From contig NZ_JAKHSK010000006.1 of NCBI RefSeq assembly GCF_023499215.1, positions 62,001 through 126,000 of the forward strand: DNA of 64,000 bases. The letters run 5' to 3'. The notes under the pieces were generated by a model, which was not told the origin of the DNA, made no database searches, and was given only the letters and a program-made list of their open reading frames with translations. The stretch is from Zunongwangia pacifica (GTDB lineage: Bacteria; Bacteroidota; Bacteroidia; Flavobacteriales; Flavobacteriaceae). This document shows positions 17,820-25,693 of the stretch, in pieces (positions within the stretch are counted from its first letter, which is position 1; each line of letters opens with the position of its first letter). Made by a program: the position numbers and the translations under genes.

Positions 17820-18524
17820 TTAAGCAATTTCAAAGTTGTAACCCGATTTTACCAGCTTTTGATAATTATCATAATCAAATTTGTAGAGAAAAGCTCCTCT
17901 TCTAGAGGTGGTTTTATCTTTCTCATTCAGCTTAATTAACAATCCCAGCGTCATTAGTTTTTTCCTAAAATTTCGATCGTCCAGCTTCTTTTGATAAATC
18001 GCTTCGTACAATGATTGCAGTTGTGGGATCGTAAATTTTTCTGGTAATAATTCAAATCCTATAGGCTGATATCTGGCTTTACGCTTTAATCTTGCCATGG
18101 CATCTTCTACCATCTGACCGTGATCTAACACCAATTCTGGTAATTCATTCAATTCAAACCAATGAGCGCCATGTTCTTCGGTAAGTTCTTTATCGTAATC
18201 GTCGATTCTAATCAACGCAAATTGCGCGATAGAAACACAACGGTAACCAGGATCACGATCGGCCATTCCGTAGGCTTTTAACTGTTCCATAAAAACATTG
18301 TCTAAACCTGTAATTTCTGTAAGCACACGTTTAGCGGCCTCGCTTACATCCTCTTCCATACGTACAAAACTGCCTATTAAAGACCAGGTTCCTAAAAATG
18401 GTTCGACCCTTCGTTTAAAAACAAGCAATTTTAACTTTCCTGCATCAAAACCAAAAATAATACAGTCGGTTGCTACATACATTTTATCTTTTTGAACGTA
18501 AAGATCTTTTAAAGCTGGCGTCAT
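17820..18524 (-). CDS. Nudix-derived transcriptional regulator (NrtR/AraR-like), likely galactose regulator
   Basis: Protein of 234 aa: an N-terminal Nudix fold (about 15-140) followed by a C-terminal winged helix (about 150-234; FTIPQLQSLYEAIY, RNFRKKLMTLGLL), the layout of NrtR-type repressors and the Bacteroides AraR. The Nudix box is degenerate: the spacing is kept (GSFVRMEEDVSEAA), but the catalytic REuxEE core reads RVLTEI. Hydrolysis is therefore unlikely and ligand sensing more likely. It is divergent from galK-galT, and a TGTA-N5-TACR motif lies both before its own start and at the galK promoter. A galactose-pathway effector is inferred. Confidence 0.82.
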   Translation of the reverse strand: MTPALKDLYVQKDKMYVATDCIIFGFDAGKLKLLVFKRRVEPFLGTWSLIGSFVRMEEDVSEAAKRVLTEITGLDNVFMEQLKAYGMADRDPGYRCVSIAQFALIRIDDYDKELTEEHGAHWFELNELPELVLDHGQMVEDAMARLKRKARYQPIGFELLPEKFTIPQLQSLYEAIYQKKLDDRNFRKKLMTLGLLIKLNEKDKTTSRRGAFLYKFDYDNYQKLVKSGYNFEIA

Positions 18525-18527
18525 AAG

Positions 18528-18540
18528 TGTATTTTATACA
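18528..18540. promoter_or_regulatory. Candidate operator copy 1 (TGTA-N5-TACA)
   Basis: TGTAT-TTT-ATACA is a perfect dyad 3 bases upstream of the Nudix-type regulator start codon. It shares the half-sites TGTA and TAC with a second dyad at 18595-18607, which suggests autoregulation. Confidence 0.45.
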
Positions 18541-18594
18541 GTTTGCTGTTAAATATAGGGAAATACTTAAAAAATATTCACCTAAAAAGATGAA

Positions 18595-18607
18595 TGTAAA
18601 TTTTACG
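18595..18607. promoter_or_regulatory. Candidate operator copy 2 (TGTA-N5-TACG) at the galK promoter
   Basis: GTAAA-T-TTTAC is a perfect 11-bp dyad inside this element. It ends 5 bases before the galK -7 element, where a bound repressor would block RNA polymerase. Confidence 0.45.
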
Positions 18608-18612
18608 TTTAT

Positions 18613-18620
18613 TATATTTG
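18613..18620 (+). promoter_or_regulatory. Putative -7 promoter element of galK-galT
   Basis: TATATTTG matches the Bacteroidota -7 consensus exactly and lies 28 bases before the TTG start of galK. There is no clear TTG at -33, as might be expected of a regulated promoter. Confidence 0.5.
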
Positions 18621-18648
18621 ATCTATAAATTTACTAAAAATTAGCACA

Positions 18649-19812
18649 TTGAGTACTTCAAACCAAGCGCAAAACATACCGGAAGTTTTTTCTGATTTTA
18701 AGCCAACGATTAAAATTGCATCTCCCGGAAGAATAAACCTAATTGGCGAACATACCGATTATAACAATGGCTTTGTAATGCCTACCGCTATCGATAAAAA
18801 AATATATTTTGATTTTAAAGAAAATGCAACCGATAGCACTTGTCGTGTTTATAGCGCCACATATAACGCCTATTTAGAATTTGATTTACATAATTTATCC
18901 ATAAGTGATAAATCATGGGAAAACTATATTTTGGGAGTAGCCAACGAGATTAATGTTTTAGGTAAAAGCTTAAAAGGCTTTGACTGTATTATAAAAAGTG
19001 ATCTTTCTACCGGAGCAGGGATTAGCTCTTCGGCCGCATTAGAATGTGGTTTTGCCGCGGGTCTAAATGCGCTTTTCGATCTGGGACTAAGCAAACTAGA
19101 AATCACGCAGCTTTCGCAAAAAGCCGAACATCATTTTGTGGGCAATAAATGCGGAATTATGGATCAATATGCTTCAGTAATGAGTAAGCAGGACCATATT
19201 ATTCTTTTGGATTGTGAAAGTTTACATGCTGAATATATCCCGGCAGATTTTAAATCCTGTAAATTATTATTGCTGAATACCAATGTTTCGCATAACCTGG
19301 CCGATAGTGAATATAATACCCGCAGACAGGAATGTGAAGCTGCCGTAGAAATTATTCAGAAAAAATACCCTGAAGTAAAAAGCCTTCGTGATGTAAACAT
19401 TAAAATGCTTGAAGAATTTAAAGAACAATTGCAGGGAAAACAGTACCAGAGAGCACGCTACGTTATTGAAGAAAATGAAAGGGTCATAAATGCCACTAAA
19501 GCAATAAAAGCGGGAGAACTTAACGAATTTGGAGATTTAATGTACGGTTCTCATGACGGACTTCAGCATAACTACGAAGTAAGCTGCCCAGAGCTTGATT
19601 TCTTGGTTGAATTCTCCAGAGATAAAGACTATATCTACGGTTCCCGAATGGTGGGTGGCGGCTTTGGCGGCTGTACCATTAATTTAATCGAAGCCGATAA
19701 AATAGAAGAATATGTTGCTGAAGCCGCTGATGCTTATTTTAAAAAATTCAACATAAAATTAGATACCATTGCGGTTTCCCCTAGTGAAGGTACCATTGTG
19801 GAAAAATTATAA
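18649..19812 (+). CDS. galK: Galactokinase
   Basis: Cytoplasmic GHMP kinase of 387 aa that phosphorylates galactose to galactose-1-phosphate. The galactokinase signature GRINLIGEHTDYN is at 28-40, the ATP loop STGAGISSSAALE is near 122, and the C-terminal GHMP motif VGGGFGGCTINL is near 332. The start is a TTG: the next in-frame ATG lies behind the signature at residue 44, so an upstream start is required, and 18649 gives normal length. It begins the galK-galT operon, divergent from the Nudix-type regulator. Confidence 0.93.
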   Translation: MSTSNQAQNIPEVFSDFKPTIKIASPGRINLIGEHTDYNNGFVMPTAIDKKIYFDFKENATDSTCRVYSATYNAYLEFDLHNLSISDKSWENYILGVANEINVLGKSLKGFDCIIKSDLSTGAGISSSAALECGFAAGLNALFDLGLSKLEITQLSQKAEHHFVGNKCGIMDQYASVMSKQDHIILLDCESLHAEYIPADFKSCKLLLLNTNVSHNLADSEYNTRRQECEAAVEIIQKKYPEVKSLRDVNIKMLEEFKEQLQGKQYQRARYVIEENERVINATKAIKAGELNEFGDLMYGSHDGLQHNYEVSCPELDFLVEFSRDKDYIYGSRMVGGGFGGCTINLIEADKIEEYVAEAADAYFKKFNIKLDTIAVSPSEGTIVEKL

Positions 19813-19834
19813 TTAACCTTATAAATCAATAAAA

Positions 19835-20875
19835 ATGAGTCACGATATTAATTCGATCCCTCATAGAAGATATAATATTTTAACTGGCGAATGGATTCTT
19901 TGTTCACCACATCGTACCAAACGACCATGGCAGGGGAAAACCGAAAAAGATACCACTCCAAAAAAGGAAACTTACGATCCTGGTTGTTATTTATGCCCGG
20001 GAAACACCAGAAGTACCGGTGATAAAAACCCAGATTATAAAGAACCATATACTTTTATAAACGACTTCTCTGCCCTGTTGATCGATAGCCCGGTGGCCAC
20101 TCAGGAAAACGGATTGATGAAGGCCGAAACAGAAATTGGGATCTGTAAAGTGGTTTGCTTTTCTCCAGATCATTCACTTACGCTTCCGTTAATGGAAGAA
20201 GAAGATATTACCAAAGTAGTGAAAACCTGGAAAAAGGAATATGCCGAATTGGGAAGCCAGGAGAACATTAACTACGTGCAGATATTTGAAAATAAAGGCG
20301 CCATTATGGGCTGTAGCAATCCGCATCCCCATGGGCAAATCTGGTCCCAAATGTCTATCCCAACCGAAATTGAAAAAAAATCGAAGCATTTTAAAGAATA
20401 TTGGGATAAAAACCAAAGCAGTTTGCTGGGCGATTATTTAAAGCAGGAACTGGAAGCTAAAGAGCGAATTATTGTAGAAAATGAGCATTTTGTTGCGATT
20501 GTTCCTTATTGGGCGGTTTGGCCGTATGAAATTATGATTGCGCCAAAGAAACACCAGCAGCATATTGGACAGTTAAACGAAGAAGAAGAAAAAGCCTTTG
20601 CTGAAATTCTTAAAAAACTGACCATAAAATACGATAACCTGTTTGAAACCTCATTCCCATATTCAAGCGGAATCCATCAAATACCTACCGATGGCGCTGA
20701 ATATCCCGAATGGCATTGGCACATGAGCTTTTATCCGCCTCTTTTACGTTCAGCTACCGTGAAAAAATTTATGGTTGGTTACGAAATGTTTGCCGGCCCA
20801 CAACGAGACATCACTGCAGAGCAGGCTGCACAAACATTACAAAACCTAAGCGATATTCATTATTTAAAGCAATAA
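19835..20875 (+). CDS. galT: UDP-glucose--hexose-1-phosphate uridylyltransferase
   Basis: Leloir-pathway enzyme of 346 aa that exchanges galactose-1-phosphate with UDP-glucose. The catalytic HPH (His164-Pro-His166, with His166 as nucleophile by analogy) lies in GCSNPHPHGQIW. Zinc-site cysteines Cys51 and Cys54 (CYLCPGN) and a distal HWHMSFYPP segment near 293 are present. It follows galK by 22 bases in the same operon and ends before a strong bidirectional terminator. Confidence 0.95.
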   Translation: MSHDINSIPHRRYNILTGEWILCSPHRTKRPWQGKTEKDTTPKKETYDPGCYLCPGNTRSTGDKNPDYKEPYTFINDFSALLIDSPVATQENGLMKAETEIGICKVVCFSPDHSLTLPLMEEEDITKVVKTWKKEYAELGSQENINYVQIFENKGAIMGCSNPHPHGQIWSQMSIPTEIEKKSKHFKEYWDKNQSSLLGDYLKQELEAKERIIVENEHFVAIVPYWAVWPYEIMIAPKKHQQHIGQLNEEEEKAFAEILKKLTIKYDNLFETSFPYSSGIHQIPTDGAEYPEWHWHMSFYPPLLRSATVKKFMVGYEMFAGPQRDITAEQAAQTLQNLSDIHYLKQ

Positions 20876-20900
20876 TTTTTCCAACTAATCAACCAATAAA

Positions 20901-20932
20901 AAAATCCCGAAGTGTAATGCTTCGGGATTTTT
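20901..20932. terminator. Bidirectional terminator between galT and the sugar symporter gene
   Basis: An AAAATCCCGAAG / CTTCGGGATTTT stem (20901-20912 and 20920-20931) with a seven-base loop has T-runs on both strands. It separates two convergent galactose-related units. Confidence 0.88.
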
Positions 20933-20959
20933 GCTTTTAAAACTTATACTATTTTAATC

Positions 20960-22642
20960 TTACCAGAACATGGCGTAAAGCATGGCTACAATTAAAATGA
21001 TTACAAAACTTCCGATATTAAAAATAGGGCCTGTCTTGAATAAATTCCTGCTAAGCGTAATGGATTTCTCCTGGATTTTCCCTCCGGTTTCCAAATAACT
21101 TATGATTACCATAATAATCATGGTTAAAATCCAGGTAGCCATCATCTGGTGCATAAATGGCCAGTTAATAAAGAATGGTGAATCGCTCCATCCGCTTGGT
21201 CCTACTTTAAAGTACAATGCAATAGGGATAGAAACCAATACGCCCCATATCGCTGCATTATTTGTTGTTTTTCTCCAGAATAAACCTAGCATAAATACCG
21301 CTAAGATCCCCGGACTAACAACCCCGGTATACTCTTGAATATATTGAAAAACCTGTCCTAAACTCTTTAATTGTGGTGCTAGAATAATGGCAATAACCAA
21401 AGCGATAGAAGCAGTTACCCTACCCACATTTACCAGTCCTTTTTCTGAAGTTCCCGCTTTCTCCTGGAAGAACGGCTTATAGATATCCATGGTAAAGATC
21501 GTAGCGGTAGAATTAAGCATAGAAGCTAATGACGATACAATTGCTGCTGCAAGTGCTGCTAAAACAAGCCCTTTAAGTCCCGCAGGTACAAATTCCTTAA
21601 TTAACCAAGGTGCCGCATTATCATTGATAATTCTTCCGTTTTCCCCAAAGAAAGAAGCACTGGTTACCCCTTCGTTAATCATACCACTGGCATCACTATT
21701 CATCACAAATGCGATAATACCCGGAATTACGGTAATAAGCGGAATTAATATCTTTAAGAATCCTGCAAGTACGATCCCGCGTTGAGATTCCTTTAAACTT
21801 TTAGCTGCAAGGGTTCTTTGAATAATATACTGGTTAAAGCCCCAATAATAAAGGTTTGCTACCCAAAGACCACCAACTAAAACAGCGATTCCCGGTAAAT
21901 CCCACCAGGCATCCTTACCATTTGGTGTAATAATTTCACCTTTATCAAGGATCATAGAGAATTTCTCTGGTACCTGCTCGTAAACTTCAGCCATACCGGT
22001 AAAGATATTTCCATTACTAGAAACATGCTCTAAAGCGATATAAGTGGTGATTAAACCACCAATAACCAAAAGTACCACCTGTACAACATCTGTCCAGGCT
22101 ACAGCAGATAAACCGCCGTAAAGAGAGTAAGCCGCAGCAAACAAAGCAAGACCGATAATACATTCCATAAAAATAGCGCCATCGCCGCTACCAATAATGG
22201 TATCTAGTGCGGTAGCCCCTAAATAAAGAACTGAAGTAAGATTCACGAAAATGAATAAACAAATCCAGAAAATAGCTAAGATCGTCTTCAGGTTTTTACT
22301 GTAACGAACCTCAATAAATTCTGGAATGGTATAAAGTTTCTTTTCAATAAAAATGGGTAAGAAAAATTTACCCACCACAATTAAAGTAATCGCAGCCATC
22401 CATTCGTAAGAGGCAATGGCTAAACCTAACGCAAAACCAGAACCAGACATCCCGATAAACTGCTCTGCAGAAATGTTTGCTGCAATTAGTGAAGCCCCAA
22501 TTGCCCACCACGGCAAAGATTTACTGGCCAGGAAATAATCCTCTGAAGTATCTCCTTTGCCACGAGAAACCCATAATCCTACCCCGATTATAAGCAACGC
22601 GTAGGCAACAAATACGATCACGTCTAATAATTCAAATTCCAT
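20960..22642 (-). CDS. Sodium/sugar symporter (SSS/SGLT family)
   Basis: Inner-membrane protein of 560 aa with about 14 hydrophobic segments. Family motifs include the first-helix region VAYALLIIGVGLWVSRGK, the segment SLPWWAIGASLIAANISAEQ near 43 (corresponding to the conserved WW and sodium-site region of vSGLT-like proteins) and LYSLYGGLSAVAWTD-like sequence near 175. It sits 178 bases after galM and converges on galK-galT, so galactose (or glucose) uptake coupled to sodium is the likely role. A marine lifestyle would fit sodium coupling. Confidence 0.9.
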   Translation of the reverse strand: MEFELLDVIVFVAYALLIIGVGLWVSRGKGDTSEDYFLASKSLPWWAIGASLIAANISAEQFIGMSGSGFALGLAIASYEWMAAITLIVVGKFFLPIFIEKKLYTIPEFIEVRYSKNLKTILAIFWICLFIFVNLTSVLYLGATALDTIIGSGDGAIFMECIIGLALFAAAYSLYGGLSAVAWTDVVQVVLLVIGGLITTYIALEHVSSNGNIFTGMAEVYEQVPEKFSMILDKGEIITPNGKDAWWDLPGIAVLVGGLWVANLYYWGFNQYIIQRTLAAKSLKESQRGIVLAGFLKILIPLITVIPGIIAFVMNSDASGMINEGVTSASFFGENGRIINDNAAPWLIKEFVPAGLKGLVLAALAAAIVSSLASMLNSTATIFTMDIYKPFFQEKAGTSEKGLVNVGRVTASIALVIAIILAPQLKSLGQVFQYIQEYTGVVSPGILAVFMLGLFWRKTTNNAAIWGVLVSIPIALYFKVGPSGWSDSPFFINWPFMHQMMATWILTMIIMVIISYLETGGKIQEKSITLSRNLFKTGPIFNIGSFVIILIVAMLYAMFW

Positions 22643-22820
22643 ATAAAAAAGTTTAGATTGTATTTTAAGAAAATTTATATATTCAAAATAAATCGATGTA
22701 GCCCTCCATATTTATAAAAACTCATCGAATCCCAAATGAAATAAAATTTTCATAATATTTTGCTAAAGATATTACTTTTTTAGTTTATAACCGTAAAAAA
22801 TACGCTTATAGTCAAAGTTA

Positions 22821-23828
22821 CTATTTTTTGACACTAAATTTAAAACTGATTCTATTGTAGTAGGTTTCACCGGGTTGCAAGACACTATTAGGAAAATTCC
22901 TAAAATTTGGCGAATCTGGAAAATTTTGACCTTCAAAACAAATAGAAGGAAATTCAGATATTCTGGTTTGATAAGTTAAATCTTCTGGTAACGATTCTGG
23001 CGCGTACACTACAACCGCTGGCTGATTGGTAGACATATCTAATTTTATCCCTGTTAAGGGTGCAAAAAGTTGTGCCGATAACTCGTCCCCATCACTGTTA
23101 AGCACAAAAGTATCATCCAGATTCCTATTTCCTATCAAACGGTTAGTGGCGAAATCTTTAGCATGTCCCTGCAGATTGTTTAAATTTCCGGTAGGTAATT
23201 GCTTATCGTTAATTTCTAAAATCTTATCTGCATTAATTTTTAAAAAGTGATCGCTTACGCTGCCTTCCCCATTAAGGTTAAAATAAGCATGATTGGTTAA
23301 ATTTACAACCGTTTTTTTATCGGTTTTTGCTTCGTATTCGATAATCAAATCGTTTTCTTCATTCAGGGTATAGGTTACAAAGACTTCTAAATTACCGGGA
23401 TAACCTTCTTCATTATGCTTACTTAAGTATCTTAATTTTACCGAAGGATTTTCGTCGTGATTTTCTTCAATAATATCCCAGTATTTATACTGAAATCCAT
23501 TTTCCCCACCGTGTAAATGCACTCCATTTTCCTGATAAAGACTAAATTCTTTGTCATCAAGTTCAAATTTTCCTTCAGAAATTCTTCCGGCATATCTTCC
23601 TATGGAAGCGCCAAAACACTGGTTATGTGTTTTATTTAAGGGTGATGGTAAGTCCTGGATCCTTGGTGAAACGATCACGTTCACCATTTTATGGTTTTTA
23701 TCATAAAGTTTAATACTTCCTATAGCCGCACCAAAATTTACGATATTAACCTCTGTACTGGCTTTATTTACCAGCTTTACGGTTTTTAACTCTGTATTAT
23801 TTTCCAATGTTATATAATTTATAATCAT
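22821..23828 (-). CDS. galM: Aldose 1-epimerase (mutarotase)
   Basis: Enzyme of 335 aa that interconverts alpha and beta anomers of galactose or glucose, feeding galactokinase. GalM features are visible: FGASIGRYAGRI near 71, the catalytic-histidine segments HLHGG near 109 and LTNHAYFNLNGEGS near 177, and the C-terminal catalytic-glutamate segment ICFEGQNFPDSPN near 297. No signal peptide is present, so it is cytoplasmic. It lies directly behind a hairpin that abuts its start codon and upstream of the symporter. Confidence 0.93.
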   Translation of the reverse strand: MIINYITLENNTELKTVKLVNKASTEVNIVNFGAAIGSIKLYDKNHKMVNVIVSPRIQDLPSPLNKTHNQCFGASIGRYAGRISEGKFELDDKEFSLYQENGVHLHGGENGFQYKYWDIIEENHDENPSVKLRYLSKHNEEGYPGNLEVFVTYTLNEENDLIIEYEAKTDKKTVVNLTNHAYFNLNGEGSVSDHFLKINADKILEINDKQLPTGNLNNLQGHAKDFATNRLIGNRNLDDTFVLNSDGDELSAQLFAPLTGIKLDMSTNQPAVVVYAPESLPEDLTYQTRISEFPSICFEGQNFPDSPNFRNFPNSVLQPGETYYNRISFKFSVKK

Positions 23829-23862
23829 AAAATCGTCCTGTGATCTTATACAGGACGATTTT
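23829..23862 (-). terminator. Strong hairpin between the DUF885 gene and galM
   Basis: A 13-bp perfect stem (AAAATCGTCCTGT at 23829-23841 against ACAGGACGATTTT at 23850-23862) with an eight-base loop. It lies 4 bases beyond the DUF885 stop and touches the galM ATG (23826-23828), so it is either the terminator of the upstream operon or a structured galM leader. Confidence 0.65.
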
Positions 23863-23866
23863 AAAT

Positions 23867-25687
23867 CTATTTCTTTTCTTCAATCCAGTGATCAATTTTA
23901 GATTCTAAAACATCTAAAGGTAATGCCCCATCCAAAAGAACGGCATCATGAAATTCTTTAATGTCAAAATTCTCGCCTAAAGCCGCTTTAGATTTTTCTC
24001 TTAAATCCAGTATCTTTTTCATGCCAATTTTATAAGCGGTGGCCTGTCCTGGCATCACGATATGCCGCTCTACCATCTTAACACAATCACTTTCGGCATT
24101 AGGAGTATTCTTTTTATAAAATTCGATACCTTCTTCCCTACTCCATTTTTTATGGTGAATGCCGGTATCCACTACCAAACGGCAGGCTCTCCATAATTCC
24201 ATTGCCAAACGACCAAAATCGGAATACGGATCTTCATAAAACCCAATCTCTTTTGGTAAATATTCACTGTACAATCCCCAACCTTCAACATAAGCACCAT
24301 AACCACCAAATTTTCTAAATTGAGGTATCCCTTTTAATTCCTGAGCAATGGCAATTTGCATATGATGGCCGGGAATACCTTCATGATACGCTAAAGCTTC
24401 TAATTGATAGGTTGGCATGGCTTTCATATCATAAAGATTTACGTAGAAGATGCCCGGGCGGGAACCATCTGGTGCCGGCTGCTCATAAAATGCTTTTCCG
24501 GCACTTCCTTCACGAAAAGCTTCTACTGCTTTTACTTTAATTTTGGCCTTGGGTTTAGTTAAAAATAAATCGTCCAGTCTGCCACGCATTCTATCTATAA
24601 TCGATTTTGCATCAGCTAAATACCGTTTTTTTGCTTCAGGAGTATTCTCGTAATAAAATTGCTCATCTTTTCGCATAAAATCGAAAAAATCCTGTAACGA
24701 ACCTTTAAAGTTCACCTCTTCCATGATTTTCCCCATCTCTCCCTGAATTCTGGTCACTTCATTAAGACCGTATTCATGGATCTCTTCCGCAGTCATATCT
24801 GTTGTTGTGGTACGTTTAAGGGTGAGACTATAAAACTTATCTCCTTTAGGAAATTTCCAGGCACCATCGTCACTATTGGCTCTTTTTTGTTGACTTTCCA
24901 ATATCTCTATTAACGAAAGATACGCGGGTTGCACGTAATCTACCAGCACCAGTTCTGCCTCTCTTATCAACTTTACTTTTTGCGCTTCACCAATTTCGAG
25001 TTTATCAACTTTTCCCTTAAAATCTGCTAAAAGCGTACTTGCATTTTCAGATTTTTCAAAAGGCTTTCCTTTAATGATATTTCGGCAATCGTCAAGTACC
25101 TTTTCAAAAACAAATCTTGGAGGAATAATACCATTTTGTTCTCTAATTTTAATTCCGCCAATCACCTGTTCAAAAGCCTTTTTAAAACCTTTTAATCTTG
25201 AAATATAAGCCGTAGCGTCTGCTACCGAATCGATCCTGTGATTATTGATTAAAAAAGCCGGCAGACTGGAATGATATCCAAACATTTGATTTACCGGATA
25301 ATCGTAAAACCGATAATCGTAATCTTCAATTTCGTTATTAACTTGTCTTTTGTAAAGCTCGTAACTTAAACTGGTCTCCTTATTTAAGGAATTTGGATCT
25401 ATATTTTCCAGATACTCCTTACGCTTTCTTGCTTTTTTTAGCTCGTCTGCATATCGTAAATGAGAAAAATTATCCCATTTTCCATAATTGGTTTTTCTAC
25501 CCAGTTGGGTTTGCATCATAGGCGATTCCTGAACTTCAATTTCAAATTGCTCTTCAAAATATTGATTCAGTTTTTCAGAAGCTTCGGTAATTTCGGCTTC
25601 AGAATAATCTTTTTTCTGCTGATTTTTACAGCTAGCAAAAGCTAATAGTGCCAGAAAAACGCCTATATTTTTTAACTTCTTCCGCAT
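23867..25687 (-). CDS. DUF885-family lipoprotein, probable metallopeptidase
   Basis: Exported lipoprotein of 606 aa; the lipobox FASC places the anchor at Cys20. The family motif HEGIPGHHMQ (near residue 428) resembles the zinc-binding HExxH/GHH sites of M32/M3-like peptidases, and EGWGLYSE follows near 458. DUF885 proteins are annotated as probable carboxypeptidases, and the substrate is unknown. The start lies 6 bases after the end of the CocE-like gene, so the two are co-transcribed and may act together on extracytoplasmic peptides. Confidence 0.85.
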   Translation of the reverse strand: MRKKLKNIGVFLALLAFASCKNQQKKDYSEAEITEASEKLNQYFEEQFEIEVQESPMMQTQLGRKTNYGKWDNFSHLRYADELKKARKRKEYLENIDPNSLNKETSLSYELYKRQVNNEIEDYDYRFYDYPVNQMFGYHSSLPAFLINNHRIDSVADATAYISRLKGFKKAFEQVIGGIKIREQNGIIPPRFVFEKVLDDCRNIIKGKPFEKSENASTLLADFKGKVDKLEIGEAQKVKLIREAELVLVDYVQPAYLSLIEILESQQKRANSDDGAWKFPKGDKFYSLTLKRTTTTDMTAEEIHEYGLNEVTRIQGEMGKIMEEVNFKGSLQDFFDFMRKDEQFYYENTPEAKKRYLADAKSIIDRMRGRLDDLFLTKPKAKIKVKAVEAFREGSAGKAFYEQPAPDGSRPGIFYVNLYDMKAMPTYQLEALAYHEGIPGHHMQIAIAQELKGIPQFRKFGGYGAYVEGWGLYSEYLPKEIGFYEDPYSDFGRLAMELWRACRLVVDTGIHHKKWSREEGIEFYKKNTPNAESDCVKMVERHIVMPGQATAYKIGMKKILDLREKSKAALGENFDIKEFHDAVLLDGALPLDVLESKIDHWIEEKK

Positions 25688-25693
25688 TATATT

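Noticed and set aside
22643-22820. Regulatory site before the symporter gene matching the galK motif
   Set aside because: Only a half-match (TGTA followed by no TAC at the right spacing) is present near 22660, so no third operator is claimed.
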